Shown here: one piece after another, positions 54,111 to 64,000 of the stretch
Layout of the letters: every line of letters begins with the position of its first letter
How positions within the stretch are numbered: the stretch's first letter is position 1
Source of the DNA: Siphonodentalium dalli
Taxonomy: Eukaryota; Mollusca; Scaphopoda; Gadilida; Siphonodentaliidae
Assembly: GCA_032622095.1 (NCBI GenBank)
Contig: CP136064.1
Coordinates: forward strand, 246,917,827 to 246,981,826
Reading direction: 5' to 3'
Length of the DNA stretch: 64,000 nucleotides
Translations under genes and position numbers: made by a program
Notes under the pieces: generated by a model
The model's input: only the letters and a program-made list of their open reading frames with translations
Database searches by the model: none
Told to the model about the DNA's origin: nothing

Positions 54111-54981
54111 TGATTAGATCATGCCATGAATCTCCACTCTGGCTACGCCTGCTGATATCATATTCCACCTGTTCAAAACATGGGGGAATTTTGATATTCC
54201 GACCTGTTCTGACGGGGAATTTCATGACATTAAACAAACAACGCAGGGAATTTATTTGTTAATACTTGTTCCTTAATAATCCAGTTCACAGTTGAGGTGG
54301 TTGCTCCCAGCTCGAGATTGCATGATTTTTGTGAGCCGATATCGCAATAAACATTGAATTGAATGCCCGGGAGAAATTCTATGATTGTAAGCGATGCAAA
54401 GCAAAATCGCTCAGGAAAGTCAGTTAAATCATATAATCGCGAGCCGGATGTCGACCTTCACCTGGGACCTGCTGTGAAAAAATAGATTACATGCACTCGG
54501 ATTTATTTCAATGTTATAAACTTCCCTGTCTGGTCACAACATCAAAAAAGTTCACAGGCTTTGAACTGGTTAAGTATGCAACATGTCCTCACGCAAATAC
54601 GCACATAATCGACCTAGACCTATAATGTGAAATAGGTACATAATGTGATTATTTGATTCCGAAATAAGCAGATAAAGGAGTCATGTCCGTTATTTCGTCT
54701 TATGGCGCGGGCCACAGTGAAAACACCCGTTAAAGAGCATAAGGTCGTGAGTTGGCTTATATGTGTCATTGTCCGCACATAATCTGCTTAGAATCGCTCA
54801 TGATGACAACAACGCTCTCATTTTCAGCACATTATCGACTAAAATGAGGCGATTCTAAATAGATTATCTACGTAAATCAGATTCTATTATAAGCAGATAA
54901 TGTGCAGGTTTTCGAGAGAATAGACTGAAGTATGATCTCTACAAGCGTATAGCCAGAGAAGATATCCACGGCATGATCTAC
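54111..54981. mobile_element. Family G element, perfect 8-bp duplication (G3)
   Basis: TTGGGCAT at 54103-54110 and 54982-54989 (identity extends to 11 bp). Arms as in G5; the right arm is interrupted by a separate 349-bp insertion. Confidence 0.85.
54579..54927. mobile_element. Insertion nested in the right arm of G3
   Basis: Bounded by AAGTATG (54572-54578 and 54928-54934) where uninterrupted G copies read 'ACTGGTGGAATATGATC'. Contains CACATAATCTGCTTA and its inverse TAAGCAGATAATGTG. Class unknown. Confidence 0.55.
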
Positions 54982-54989
54982 TTGGGCAT

Positions 54990-57900
54990 TTGCAGTAACT
55001 CAAGATTCAAATGAACTCATCGAAAGAACAGTTCCTCTGCTTTTTTGTATTCGCAATTGAAGGCCAAAATCTAACCTGGGGTGTTCTCGCTGTTGTCGCT
55101 TTTCTTGCCTGATTCAACACAATGAGCTACACGAAATAATAAAGAGCGTCTCGTGTCACTTTTCCTCGATATGGCAAATCATAAAGGGCGTTCATGTCGT
55201 TTGAGGCATGAATTATTTTTTAATCAGTTACAGTTCTTCAAAGTTAGATATACGCGAAAGTGTCGCTATAACAAACAAAAAATTATCAGATTTTTCTTGG
55301 TGTTTTAACTTGATGGGCGGACATATTATAAAAGGGAAATATTATCATTAATTGTGACGACATACGAGGGGAGGGGGGGGGCGAACATTTTCAATGATTA
55401 ATCATTATTTTAGCTTCGCAACCTGATGTCTTCGCGGAATTTTACGAACGGCTTTCAAGTATTGTTGTGCGATACCAAAAAAGCATTTTGGGAGAAATCA
55501 ATGTGTTGTGGTTAACGGGTATGCGATTCATCAGACTGTCTGGCTTCACTCCGCTTCACTGTGTTATTCTGTTCGTTAGCATTCAAGATTATACAGTGCG
55601 TCTAGGGACCGACTATATCCTCTGGCCATATGGTTCAATTTCCCCAACAAAGTGTTCGCTTCAGACGGGAAATCGAATAGACATCCTATATGAAAGCTCA
55701 GAGAATCAGATTCCAGATTCGACCACAGATTACTGGTAAATCACGCGACAGATGGGAACAATTGGCTGTGTCAGACTGCACTTAGAGAGCTTATCTACTG
55801 CACCCATAATGCATCGCACGGACACGTGATTCCGACATATTTATATTGCAGGATTCCGCAGAATGTTATTCATCCGCCACAAACAATCTAGATACCAAAA
55901 GCCGCACAGCTATGCCAGCTCATTTCAAACAATCTATATAACGTGGTACAAATGAGAGGACATTTCCCTAACCGTATGTTAGCTACTTTTTGCACGATTA
56001 GCATCCAATAAATCCCCCAGGTGGGACGATCCCCCAGGTGCAAAACAGTTTTTGCATAACATCGTGCAGTGATGCGTTTTGACTTACAAAGAGGGAATCA
56101 TCTCACACATGACTTTTTGCAATCTCCGACTTCATGTTATCTAGCCATTTTAAAATATTTCTACAAGGCTGCTGGAATTCTCAACACGCATCTGTCGATG
56201 GGCCTCATTGCGTAATATGTAAATCTAATCATTCTTAAGTCAGCAGATCTATGCAACTGAATGTTCTTAGACATAGTTCAGATAAATCATAAATCACACC
56301 GTCGGCAGACTCGATCTCAACATCATCTTCGCTCTTGTTAGTAAGACATATACATAATATATATAATAGGCTACATATTCCATGTCTGACGCAAAATTAG
56401 TGGGAAATTTCAGACCAAAATAGCTGAGATTGTTCTGAAAGTTTGCTACATGTATTCCAAAAAACATTCGGTGTGAAATATGTTGCTGTTATAGACTAAC
56501 ACTCGAATATTTTCATATTTTCGGTAAAATTATCTGACTGAAATCTGACATCAGTTGTAAAAGTCCAACCGGGGTGGGGAGGGGTGTAAATATGATTCCA
56601 CGGATTTGGAAATTTCGGGGTGGGTTGTAAATTCAAAGTTTGACAATCACAATGGAAACCCTCCAGCCACACCCCCGTAGCTATGACATCGGTCTGTGCA
56701 GGTATATGGATGGCAGAGATAAAAAAAAACCAATACATTGCATTTGTCTGTCAATAAAAATGGGTACGTTTATTTCATGACCGGTATATGTGGCACCTGT
56801 AATATTGAAGAAGGCATCTTGGACTCTGGTCTTGTGTTGGATTGCTCGTGTTATATTGAAAATGCGTCAATATATAGACATATTAATCCACAAAACCAGT
56901 GTGGCGGTTGCATGGTAAATTTACAGAAAAATTTCACATTTGCGAAATGCTCCCCAAAATATCTTGAAATATTATATATATTATATATAATATCTGCATT
57001 CGTTATATAATCGCAGAAACAGAAACGATAACAGACATGCATCATGCAATAAAAACAAAACATATGGTTTTGAGTCACGTAAACGCACCTTACTATCATT
57101 TACTGCACGATGGTATGCTGATTTAACAATCTACAAAACATATCAAAGACGCCCATACTAACAACAAGATGAGCAAAAAATTCCAACAATCTCTCATTCA
57201 AATCTTGACTCTGCTGCATCCAATCACTGTTTATCAGCTGGTCGTTTAAATTCTATTTTGGACAGATGATGATTCTATTCTCACGAAACCAGTTTTGACA
57301 AATCAGTATCAGCAACATGACTCGTGATGCCGTTTGCTTTGTACACCTTTATAACACACAACACATGTCATTTCCTATTACGAAATGAATGCTTTGAACT
57401 CGAATAACAGGTGAATTTCGCCACGTTGGAACAATCACAGCTATACTCTGAAGGCGATCACCTGCAACTGTATCGTGAATATTTTCGTAACACTGCACTC
57501 ACTGCAACCCCCTTCGACCGATGGCTTGTGTTGCGAAATATTATGTTCGCTGACCTATTTGCAACCAGTTCCATGTTGCAACAATAATAGGCAGATCAGA
57601 CATCATGAATTCATGGTATCCGTATTATTGTTACCTCATGTTCATGTCCGTACACCATGCTATAACCGTATAAACACACCTCTGTATTACAAAGAGATTA
57701 CAATATCTTGTTTTCGCAACTGATTGTCCCCCATCCGTATGGTAAACATACACAAGTCTGATAGGAATTCATCGTGCTCTGGAAGCTTTGATCGGAATTT
57801 ATGGCAATGAATTTCTTCTCATGCACCGAACGGAATATATTACCCAAGAGTATGAGCCACATCTCCCTTATTAACCCCATGAACATCGTAAACACACCAT

Positions 57901-58331
57901 TCGAATGGCATTGCACCATAAAATCGTATCACTGGAGTTACACGGGTGGAGGGAAAGAAAAGATTTCTTATATAAAGTTATATATTCAGTATCTATTTAT
58001 TCGACGTCGGGGATGATGCACGCACTTTATGGCGACTATAACTTTACTAAGCGTATATCCAACAAATATTCCCACGGTGAAGATTTCAAAAACAGGTCCG
58101 CATTTCTCAAGCATTTATCGACCTATTTAGACCCTAGACACGTGACAAAATCAAGCAGTTAGGCTACATACTATATCATGTTGTTTCTTACTTGGGGCAC
58201 AAGTGATAACTTCGACCCTCCCCGTTGGAACAACATAAAACAAAGCAATACTTTAGCATGCACATGATGGGCTGTACGGACTGATATTTGACGTTCATTG
58301 ACAATCTCTACCAGAACGTACCAGTCATATA
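54990..58331. other. Repeat-poor stretch without recognised genes
   Basis: Frames up to 90 codons (55467-55739, 56738-57010) lack splice context and recognisable domains. Poly-G at about 55371-55381. No element termini of the families above. Confidence 0.4.
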
Positions 58332-58401
58332 CAGTAATGTCCGAAATAATCGACCCATAAATCACAGCTGGTTAAAGGGTCATATACTTCATGCATTACT
58401 A
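58332..58401. mobile_element. Family D relic, 70 bp (D17)
   Basis: TA-CAGTAATGTCCGAAATAATC ... 'CATATACTTCATGCATTACTA'-TA. Divergent and mostly deleted; same right-end variant as 921-941. Confidence 0.6.
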
Positions 58402-58868
58402 TACTTCCTTCAAGGGAAGTAAACCCTGGATGGAGTTTGGTTCACTGAAAGAGCGTTGCAGTGCTATATATATATATAGGTTTACTTTGAGTCTTCAAAT
58501 CCCGGTAACCATGGTAGCATCAAACACGATTCTCACTTGTTTTCTGCGGGGTCGGCCCAACAGACTGGCGTTTGACTGCATGTTGCAAGGAGCTTTTGTA
58601 GTCTGTTTGAACAACATGAGGACGTTTGAGTTCGCTCGGAGGAAAGCATTCCGATACTGTTTTCATGCTGACTGACCATGAACCCCCACATGGAGAAACA
58701 TGCTTTTTTCTCACTATATCGTACTGTTAGGTAAACAAATACTTTGCTCTGGATGTATCGAACATGCCATCTATTTGTTGACATAAGCTACTTTAATGCC
58801 GGTCCACACCATTGGGAATATTTGTTTGCGAATGCATGAGTCTCGGATTATAGTAAGACCATTAAGAC

Positions 58869-59362
58869 TAGATCATGCCATGAATCTCTACTCTGGTTAA
58901 CGCCCGCAGAGATCATGTTCCACCTGTACAAAACCTGGGAACTTTTTGATGTTCTGACCTCTTCTGCTATGGAACTTTATAACATTGAACAAACAAGGCA
59001 GGGGATATATTTATTCCTCGATAATCTACTTCAAAGTATGGGGTGGCCCCCCAGCTCGAAATTGCATGACTTTTAGTGACGGTAGTGAGCCGATGTCGCA
59101 AAATAAACATTGAATTAATTACACTGGAGAAATTCCACATTGATTGTAAGTGGCGCAACGCAAAATCGTCCACAAATCCCTTAAATAATGTGAATAAACT
59201 ATTAAGCATGCAACAGGTATTAACAAAGAAAAAAATCCCTGTGTTATTTTTTCGACTGTATGAGGTTCCTTGTCAAAACTTCAACAATTTCCCAGGTTTT
59301 GGACCGGTGGAATGTGATCTCTACGGGCGTTAGCCAGAGTAGGGATTCATGGCATGATCTGT
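58869..59362. mobile_element. Family G element, perfect 8-bp duplication (G5)
   Basis: Family description: starts TAGATCATGCCATGAATCTC, ends GGCATGATC plus 3 bp, arms of 150 bp or more including 'AAAACCTGGGAACTTTTTGA' and 'TTTATAACATTGAACAAACA'. ATTAAGAC at 58861-58868 and 59363-59370. 8-bp duplications in G3, G4 and G5 support a hAT-like origin. Confidence 0.88.
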
Positions 59363-60205
59363 ATTAAGACATCCTGTATATGGTTTCTGTAAACTAGAGA
59401 AACAGTGAGAGGTTTCTCACCCAATAATAAAAGCGTCATATATAGAGATTCCCAATTTCATTTTTACCAGAATGTTATAATATGTAAATTTTCGGTTGAC
59501 GGATCGACGACGACGACGACGACGATCAGAATTAATATGCATCACGAACGTTTAAAACACACTAAATATAGCAACAACAAACATCAAAACAAGCTAAAAA
59601 ACGCTAAGGTAAGATACCCATTTATGAGAGGTTATTGGTTCGGTAATACCGGATATTATGGTGGCACCATAATCACCACCCCCCCCCCTAATCATAAAAA
59701 AGCCCACAATGATCGAAGACAAATCAGAAAATGTAAACATTCGATAAATATTGTCCTGCCTTAAAGATACGGGTGTCGTTGGCGGTGGGTATGTTGTTAA
59801 AATATTCAGCTCCGTCAAAAACCGCCATAAACAGAAAGAAGAGTAATATATAGACATTGTTCTTATACCAATCAGAAATATGACATAAACAGTATGTTAT
59901 TGTCAAAAGTTTTTCCTTTGTTATGTAAACAAAAGCAAAAAAACGTTACATAACCTGGCTTTTGTTTAGATCCGGATATGGTAAAATACCTACACCATCG
60001 TACGTCTTGACGACAATATACTATTTACGCGCTGATTATGTTTGGCATATGAACAAAACTATATATTTTTTAATATTCCTTCCGTTGATGGCGATTTGAA
60101 CAAATATAAATATTTCTGCAACGAACGCCGTCCGTGCCTTTAATTAGTATCTGATAAATATAAAGCATTATAATAATTATTTCAAATGCACAAGAATGCA
60201 TGACT

Positions 60206-60207
<2 letters not shown>
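59363..60207. other. Mostly unique sequence with a short (CGA)n run
   Basis: (CGA) about 7 times at 59502-59524. The 119-codon plus frame at 59405-59764 spans that run and a poly-C tract and is not supported. Confidence 0.4.

Positions 60208-60245
<38 letters not shown>
60208..60245. repeat. (TA)n microsatellite
   Basis: Uninterrupted TA dinucleotides, about 19 repeats. Confidence 0.98.
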
Positions 60246-60246
<1 letters not shown>

Positions 60247-60629
60247 TGGAGTGAATGGAGTCGATAAATCTCTTACAACGCATAAAAAGTTAGACTAACG
60301 CTCTTTATCTTTGCCGTATCAGGCAGAAATTAACAGAAAACGCTCTGTATTAATATATGCTGCAGAGAAAACGGAACACGCATTTGAAGCTGAAAATTTC
60401 ATATCTTTATCCGCCTATTAATAAATCTAAAAAGACAATGTTTGTGATTTATAAATTATTTTTTTTAAATAAGATTCGTATGGTTGAAGTGATATATTAC
60501 TGATTTGTATGGTTGAAGTGTTATATTACTAGTTGAACGTATGCTAATATATTATATTAAGCGTGACATATAGGCCTTATAGGCCGGGGGTTTACTGTAT
60601 ATTGTTATTATTATATTTTGTATTATGTA

Positions 60630-60814
<185 letters not shown>

Positions 60815-60817
<3 letters not shown>

Positions 60818-61565
60818 GGTGAGGCTTGAAGATCATATTTGTTTTATTCGTTTCAATTGAAGCCCCTTAAACACGTGGATTACAAAAAGCACTTTCAACC
60901 CGAAAAAAAGACGCATCGACACCTCATCAAACGATCTGAACAAGTTACTTTGACACAGATAGACCGCCTATGACCCATAAAAAAGCTACAAAAGAATCTC
61001 AAATTGCTCAAACCATTTGAATTGATTTGTGATGTGCCGGGGGTAATGCCAACAGATTATAGATCTAAAGCCATTTTAACATACACCTTGAGGCATAATC
61101 CTTCTTAATTGTATACTTTACAAACAGCTGCTCCGTTTAGACAGCAAACGACTTGAATTTGTGAATGAAACTGTCTATATATGACGTATATACCGTTTGT
61201 GACAGGAAAATATTTATTTCAATTCGAAAACACGCAATTAGAGCATGTCAAATACGCATATGCCCGGAATACGATATTCATATTGCCATCTTAATTGAAA
61301 CTTGCAATAGCGGCGTTTTGTTATAAAACTAAATTTTTTTGAGTCGTCAAATCACGGTCCCCTTGAAAGATACCAACACTTAAAGATATCTTACCCGATT
61401 AACACCAAATTAGTCAACATTGTGCAAGTTAATCTTCAGCTCACTAGGCAAAAGAAAAGTGAAAAATACTTGCTATCAACATCGTTCGCATGGCACAAGT
61501 GTCGCGAAATACACACAACATAATACATTAACGTTGAAACCAACCAACCTGCATATACTCTGTGT
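60815..61565. other. Nothing recognised
   Basis: No element terminus or gene evidence. Confidence 0.45.
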
Positions 61566-61955
61566 TTAACCCTTTACCCAACAGAAGGGCCCTGTGCCAA
61601 TGCATTCTCTTATATATGCGAGTCGACCATAGGTCGCCTCGCATATATAAGAGAATGCATTGGCTTAACAAATTAAAAATTATAAAATTGTTAAAGAATG
61701 TAAGAAAAAATGGTAAAAAGTGTTAAAAAAAGATTTTTTTTAGGCCAATGCATTCTCTTATATATGCGAGGCGACCTATGGTCGACTCGCATATATAAGA
61801 GAATGCATTGGCACAGGGTCTAACTGTAACTATCACAATGTGGTCAAGGAGCCGGTTCCAATGATATCCATATTTATATGGTTCTATTGAGACAGACCGA
61901 AGATAATTTAGGCTGTTGAAGCTTTATTTGGCCGGTTTGTTGGGTAAAGGGTTAA
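61566..61955 (-). mobile_element. Family A element (A8)
   Basis: TTAA 61566-61569 and 61952-61955. Lacks one of the two GGCCGGTTTT repeats at its right end; both modules perfect. Confidence 0.93.
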
Positions 61956-62249
61956 TGGGTCACAATAACATATATTCAACCGCTATTCGCGTATGTCGAC
62001 ACCGGCACAATTAACGACATATCCACTGCTTTGTTTGGTCAGAGTCAATGCAGAATAGAGCAATTGAGATTCGAAATGAAAAATAAACCGTGTCCACCTT
62101 CTACTATTTTCACAGCGATTTGAGGAATTTTGTGCAATAGATGCGACAAATAGAACGATTAAAGTAAACAGTTACAACCGAGATTAGATAATAACATCTG
62201 TTGAAACAACCGAAATCGCTGGCGGTTCACAGTTACGTGAGAAAAATGA

Positions 62250-62645
62250 GTGGACAGAAATGCAACGTGTACATATACGTCGCCACCAGGGACTAGACCA
62301 AGTATTCTCGATCCACAACAGCTTGGGATATCGGCTGGGATGATGAAGACTGGGATGTACGCAGAAAGTCATAAATATATATATACGCTCGCAAGATTTA
62401 GAACACGAAACCATAATTTACCCATTGAATCTGGTAGTTGGAATACTATCCCCAAAGATAAACGTTTATGCTCAGGATGCGACAAAAATGAGATTGGAGA
62501 TGAACTACACTATCTAATAGATTGCAAGTGTCTTAACCAGTCAAGAGAATTATTATTCCCAGTATTTTCTAGAACCGAATATAGCTTGAGAAAATTGAAA
62601 ATGCTTCTAACAAATTCGAGACCATCAGTTATGAAAAACATGTAG
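62250..62645 (+). pseudogene. LINE reverse transcriptase C-terminal fragment (CCHC)
   Basis: Open for 131 codons. From about 62394 it reads 'LARFRTRNHNLPIESGSWN' and C-x2-C-x9-H-x4-C ('CSGCDKNEIGDELHYLIDC'), the same tail architecture as 42047-42418 but a different element. The first 45 codons have no likeness to a reverse transcriptase, so the retro sequence is 5' truncated. A GCTACCTGTTC/GAACAGGTAGC hairpin follows at 62671-62707. Confidence 0.7.
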
Positions 62646-63314
62646 GATGATCAGATGTATATTATCAACTGCTACCTGTTCTCCAGGTTGAAAGAGGAAC
62701 AGGTAGCAACCACCTGTCAGGAGGCAGCCTGGTAAATCTGCCATAACTGATACACTCCTTATGCTTTTTGTCAAATCCCCTGTCACGTCCTGATAACACA
62801 TATACATGCAAACTTTATGGAGCATATGCAACGAATGGTCTAAAATTAACGTACATATTAAGTAGATATGCTTTAACATTTAACATAAATTGTTATCCCC
62901 ACGTGACAGATGATAGGTATTGTTATTGTAACCTGCTCTGTCTCGGTACCATATATGTTGGATGAGAGAATAAACACACATGGTAAGAACAGCATCATCC
63001 AACCCGATATCCCAAGCTATTGTGGATCGAGAAGGCCAAACTCCATGCAGGGTTTACCTCCCTTGATGACTCGGTATACCGCTGCAACCGGCGACATTTC
63101 ACCCACATTTGGTGGACTTCCGCGAAAATAAGATATATACTAAGCGAACAGAGCAACATGCTGCTCTTGTTAAGCATACAAAACATCGAACAAAATTTGT
63201 ATAAATTTTGAACCTTAAGTTTGAAAATCCCACTAAAACCGAATAACTATATTTCGAAACGGTTCTCCGATTATTTTATCATCACAAAAGTCAAAACGCA
63301 CATGGACGACAATG
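62646..63314. other. No gene recognised; may include LINE 3' sequence
   Basis: After the retro tail comes the hairpin at 62671-62707; I could not find a tail or target duplication that would define the right edge of the insertion. Confidence 0.4.
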
Positions 63315-63500
63315 TCACGACAACACGCATGGCAAGTCAGACACAAGAGTTCTAATTTGCTCCAATTTTGACGAGTTGCTTGCGAGAATCGTCAACAAAA
63401 CTACCGATCTGATCCTCCATTCTGTCATTAAGTTCTTAGTGCGGGAATCGTTCTCAAAGCAGATAGGAAATTTGACTTTGGGGCGATCGGTTTTCGCCAT
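63315..63500 (-). CDS. Possible short coding segment, unknown
   Basis: 61 codons starting at ATG in a good context (aaaATGg) downstream of a GC-containing 'agcgcggggttttcc' leader. Begins 'MAKTDRPKVKFPICF'. Around codon 26 the other frame reads more like protein ('NDRMEDQIGSFVDDSRKQL'), so a one-base slip may separate two halves of a decayed ORF, perhaps a retroelement ORF1. Alternatively noncoding. Confidence 0.2.
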   Translation of the reverse strand: MAKTDRPKVKFPICFENDSRTKNLMTEWRIRSVVLLTILASNSSKLEQIRTLVSDLPCVLS

Positions 63501-63621
63501 TTTGTTCGGAAAACCCCGCGCTAAATATAGAAACGGAAACTAGTACCCAGTCGGTGACAGAGTCAGACAGGAAGTATGACTGGTGCGCTCTGGTAGAGAT
63601 TGCGAGAAGGCTTGGTCTACG

Positions 63622-63834
63622 AGGGACAATCATATAGAGGGAGACATGTTCTCCCTACAATGTGTCACTTCTCCCGATTGTTGTGTTATGGAGAAGCGAC
63701 CATAGGGAGAAGTCATATAGGGAGAATTATCTTATTCCAGCATGCATACCTGAAAACACTGTATTTTCTTATTATAATGGTGTGATTACTGATTTTAGTG
63801 GGGATTATACATGGGGTTTTGTATGGCATAATAC
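63622..63834. mobile_element. Possible family P fragment (P6)
   Basis: 'GGGAGACATGTTCTCCCTAC', 'CACTTCTCCC' and 'CCAGCATGCATAC' echo the arm and interior of P4. Ends not identified. Confidence 0.4.
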
Positions 63835-64000
63835 TTAAAGACATATTATGTACTTGTTCGGGTGCGTTAAACTGATAAGTTAGTATTCAGGCGCTATATC
63901 AACTGGGGGATGTTACATTCTACTAACAACGCCGAAAATCTCAAGCAAATCGACCACACCACTCCATAGAAAACATTGTCTGAACTACGCTCAATTGTAA
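63835..64000 (+). mobile_element. Family F element, cut by the window end (F4)
   Basis: TTAAAGACATATTATGTACT through 'TGAACTACGCTCAATTGTAA'; matches F1 throughout. Confidence 0.65.

Noticed and set aside
62184-62414. Minus-strand frame with several Cys/His residues
   Set aside because: Antisense of the LINE reverse transcriptase fragment, which has the recognisable motif on the plus strand.

Overview
The window is AT-rich eukaryotic DNA, almost certainly from a marine invertebrate. A mollusc or other lophotrochozoan is my best guess. That guess rests on a 168-bp repeat carrying 'aggtgcacaggttcccatgg' with a 'ccccccacaac' hairpin near 21.2-21.7 kb, and on the style of the non-LTR retrotransposon remnants. 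I see no prokaryotic genes, CRISPR arrays, rRNA or tRNA.

One host gene is clear. It is a minus-strand collagen, read right to left, with eight exons at 28997-28453, 24664-24581, 18748-18677, 17827-17764, 12735-12563, 11682-11437, 10392-10104 and 625-534. All have consensus splice sites and their phases join without a break, giving 521 codons. The order is a TSPN/laminin-G-like domain, a short Ser-Gly-rich acidic linker, a CPGC/poly-Pro segment, then Gly-X-Y repeats broken by acidic or hydrophobic interruptions. This fits the multiplexin (type XV/XVIII) collagens best. The signal-peptide exon(s) should lie to the right of 29 kb and were not found. The rest of the helix and any C-terminal endostatin-type domain would lie left of base 1.

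Most of the remainder is short non-autonomous DNA transposons, many of them foldback (hairpin) elements. I name the families by letter. TTAA-flanked, piggyBac-like ends: A (CCCTTTACCCAACA), B and K (CCCTTTCAGTGCCA), C (CCCTTTCATGACNGGAGC) and L. TTAA-flanked with AG starts: F, H and I, with N only tentatively placed here. TA-flanked: D, a canonical 213-bp palindrome. 8-bp target duplications, hAT-like: E, G, P and probably R. TTA duplication, Harbinger-like: Q. Foldbacks of uncertain class: J, S and T. Families A, B, C and J share a 69-bp hairpin module (33-bp arms around ATA). It occurs in one, two or three copies per element and in two versions that differ by compensating changes in the stem. 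Nested insertions are common and give direct evidence of target sites.

Layout: 0-29 kb holds the collagen gene with heavily populated introns. 29-51 kb has no recognised host exons and is dense in the same families, with LINE remnants near 42 and 43.4 kb. 51-61.5 kb is comparatively repeat-poor, with microsatellites, two G elements and a D relic. 61.5-64 kb holds another A copy, a LINE reverse-transcriptase tail and an F copy cut by the window end. Most open frames in the window are chance readings of palindromes or of the antisense of collagen exons.
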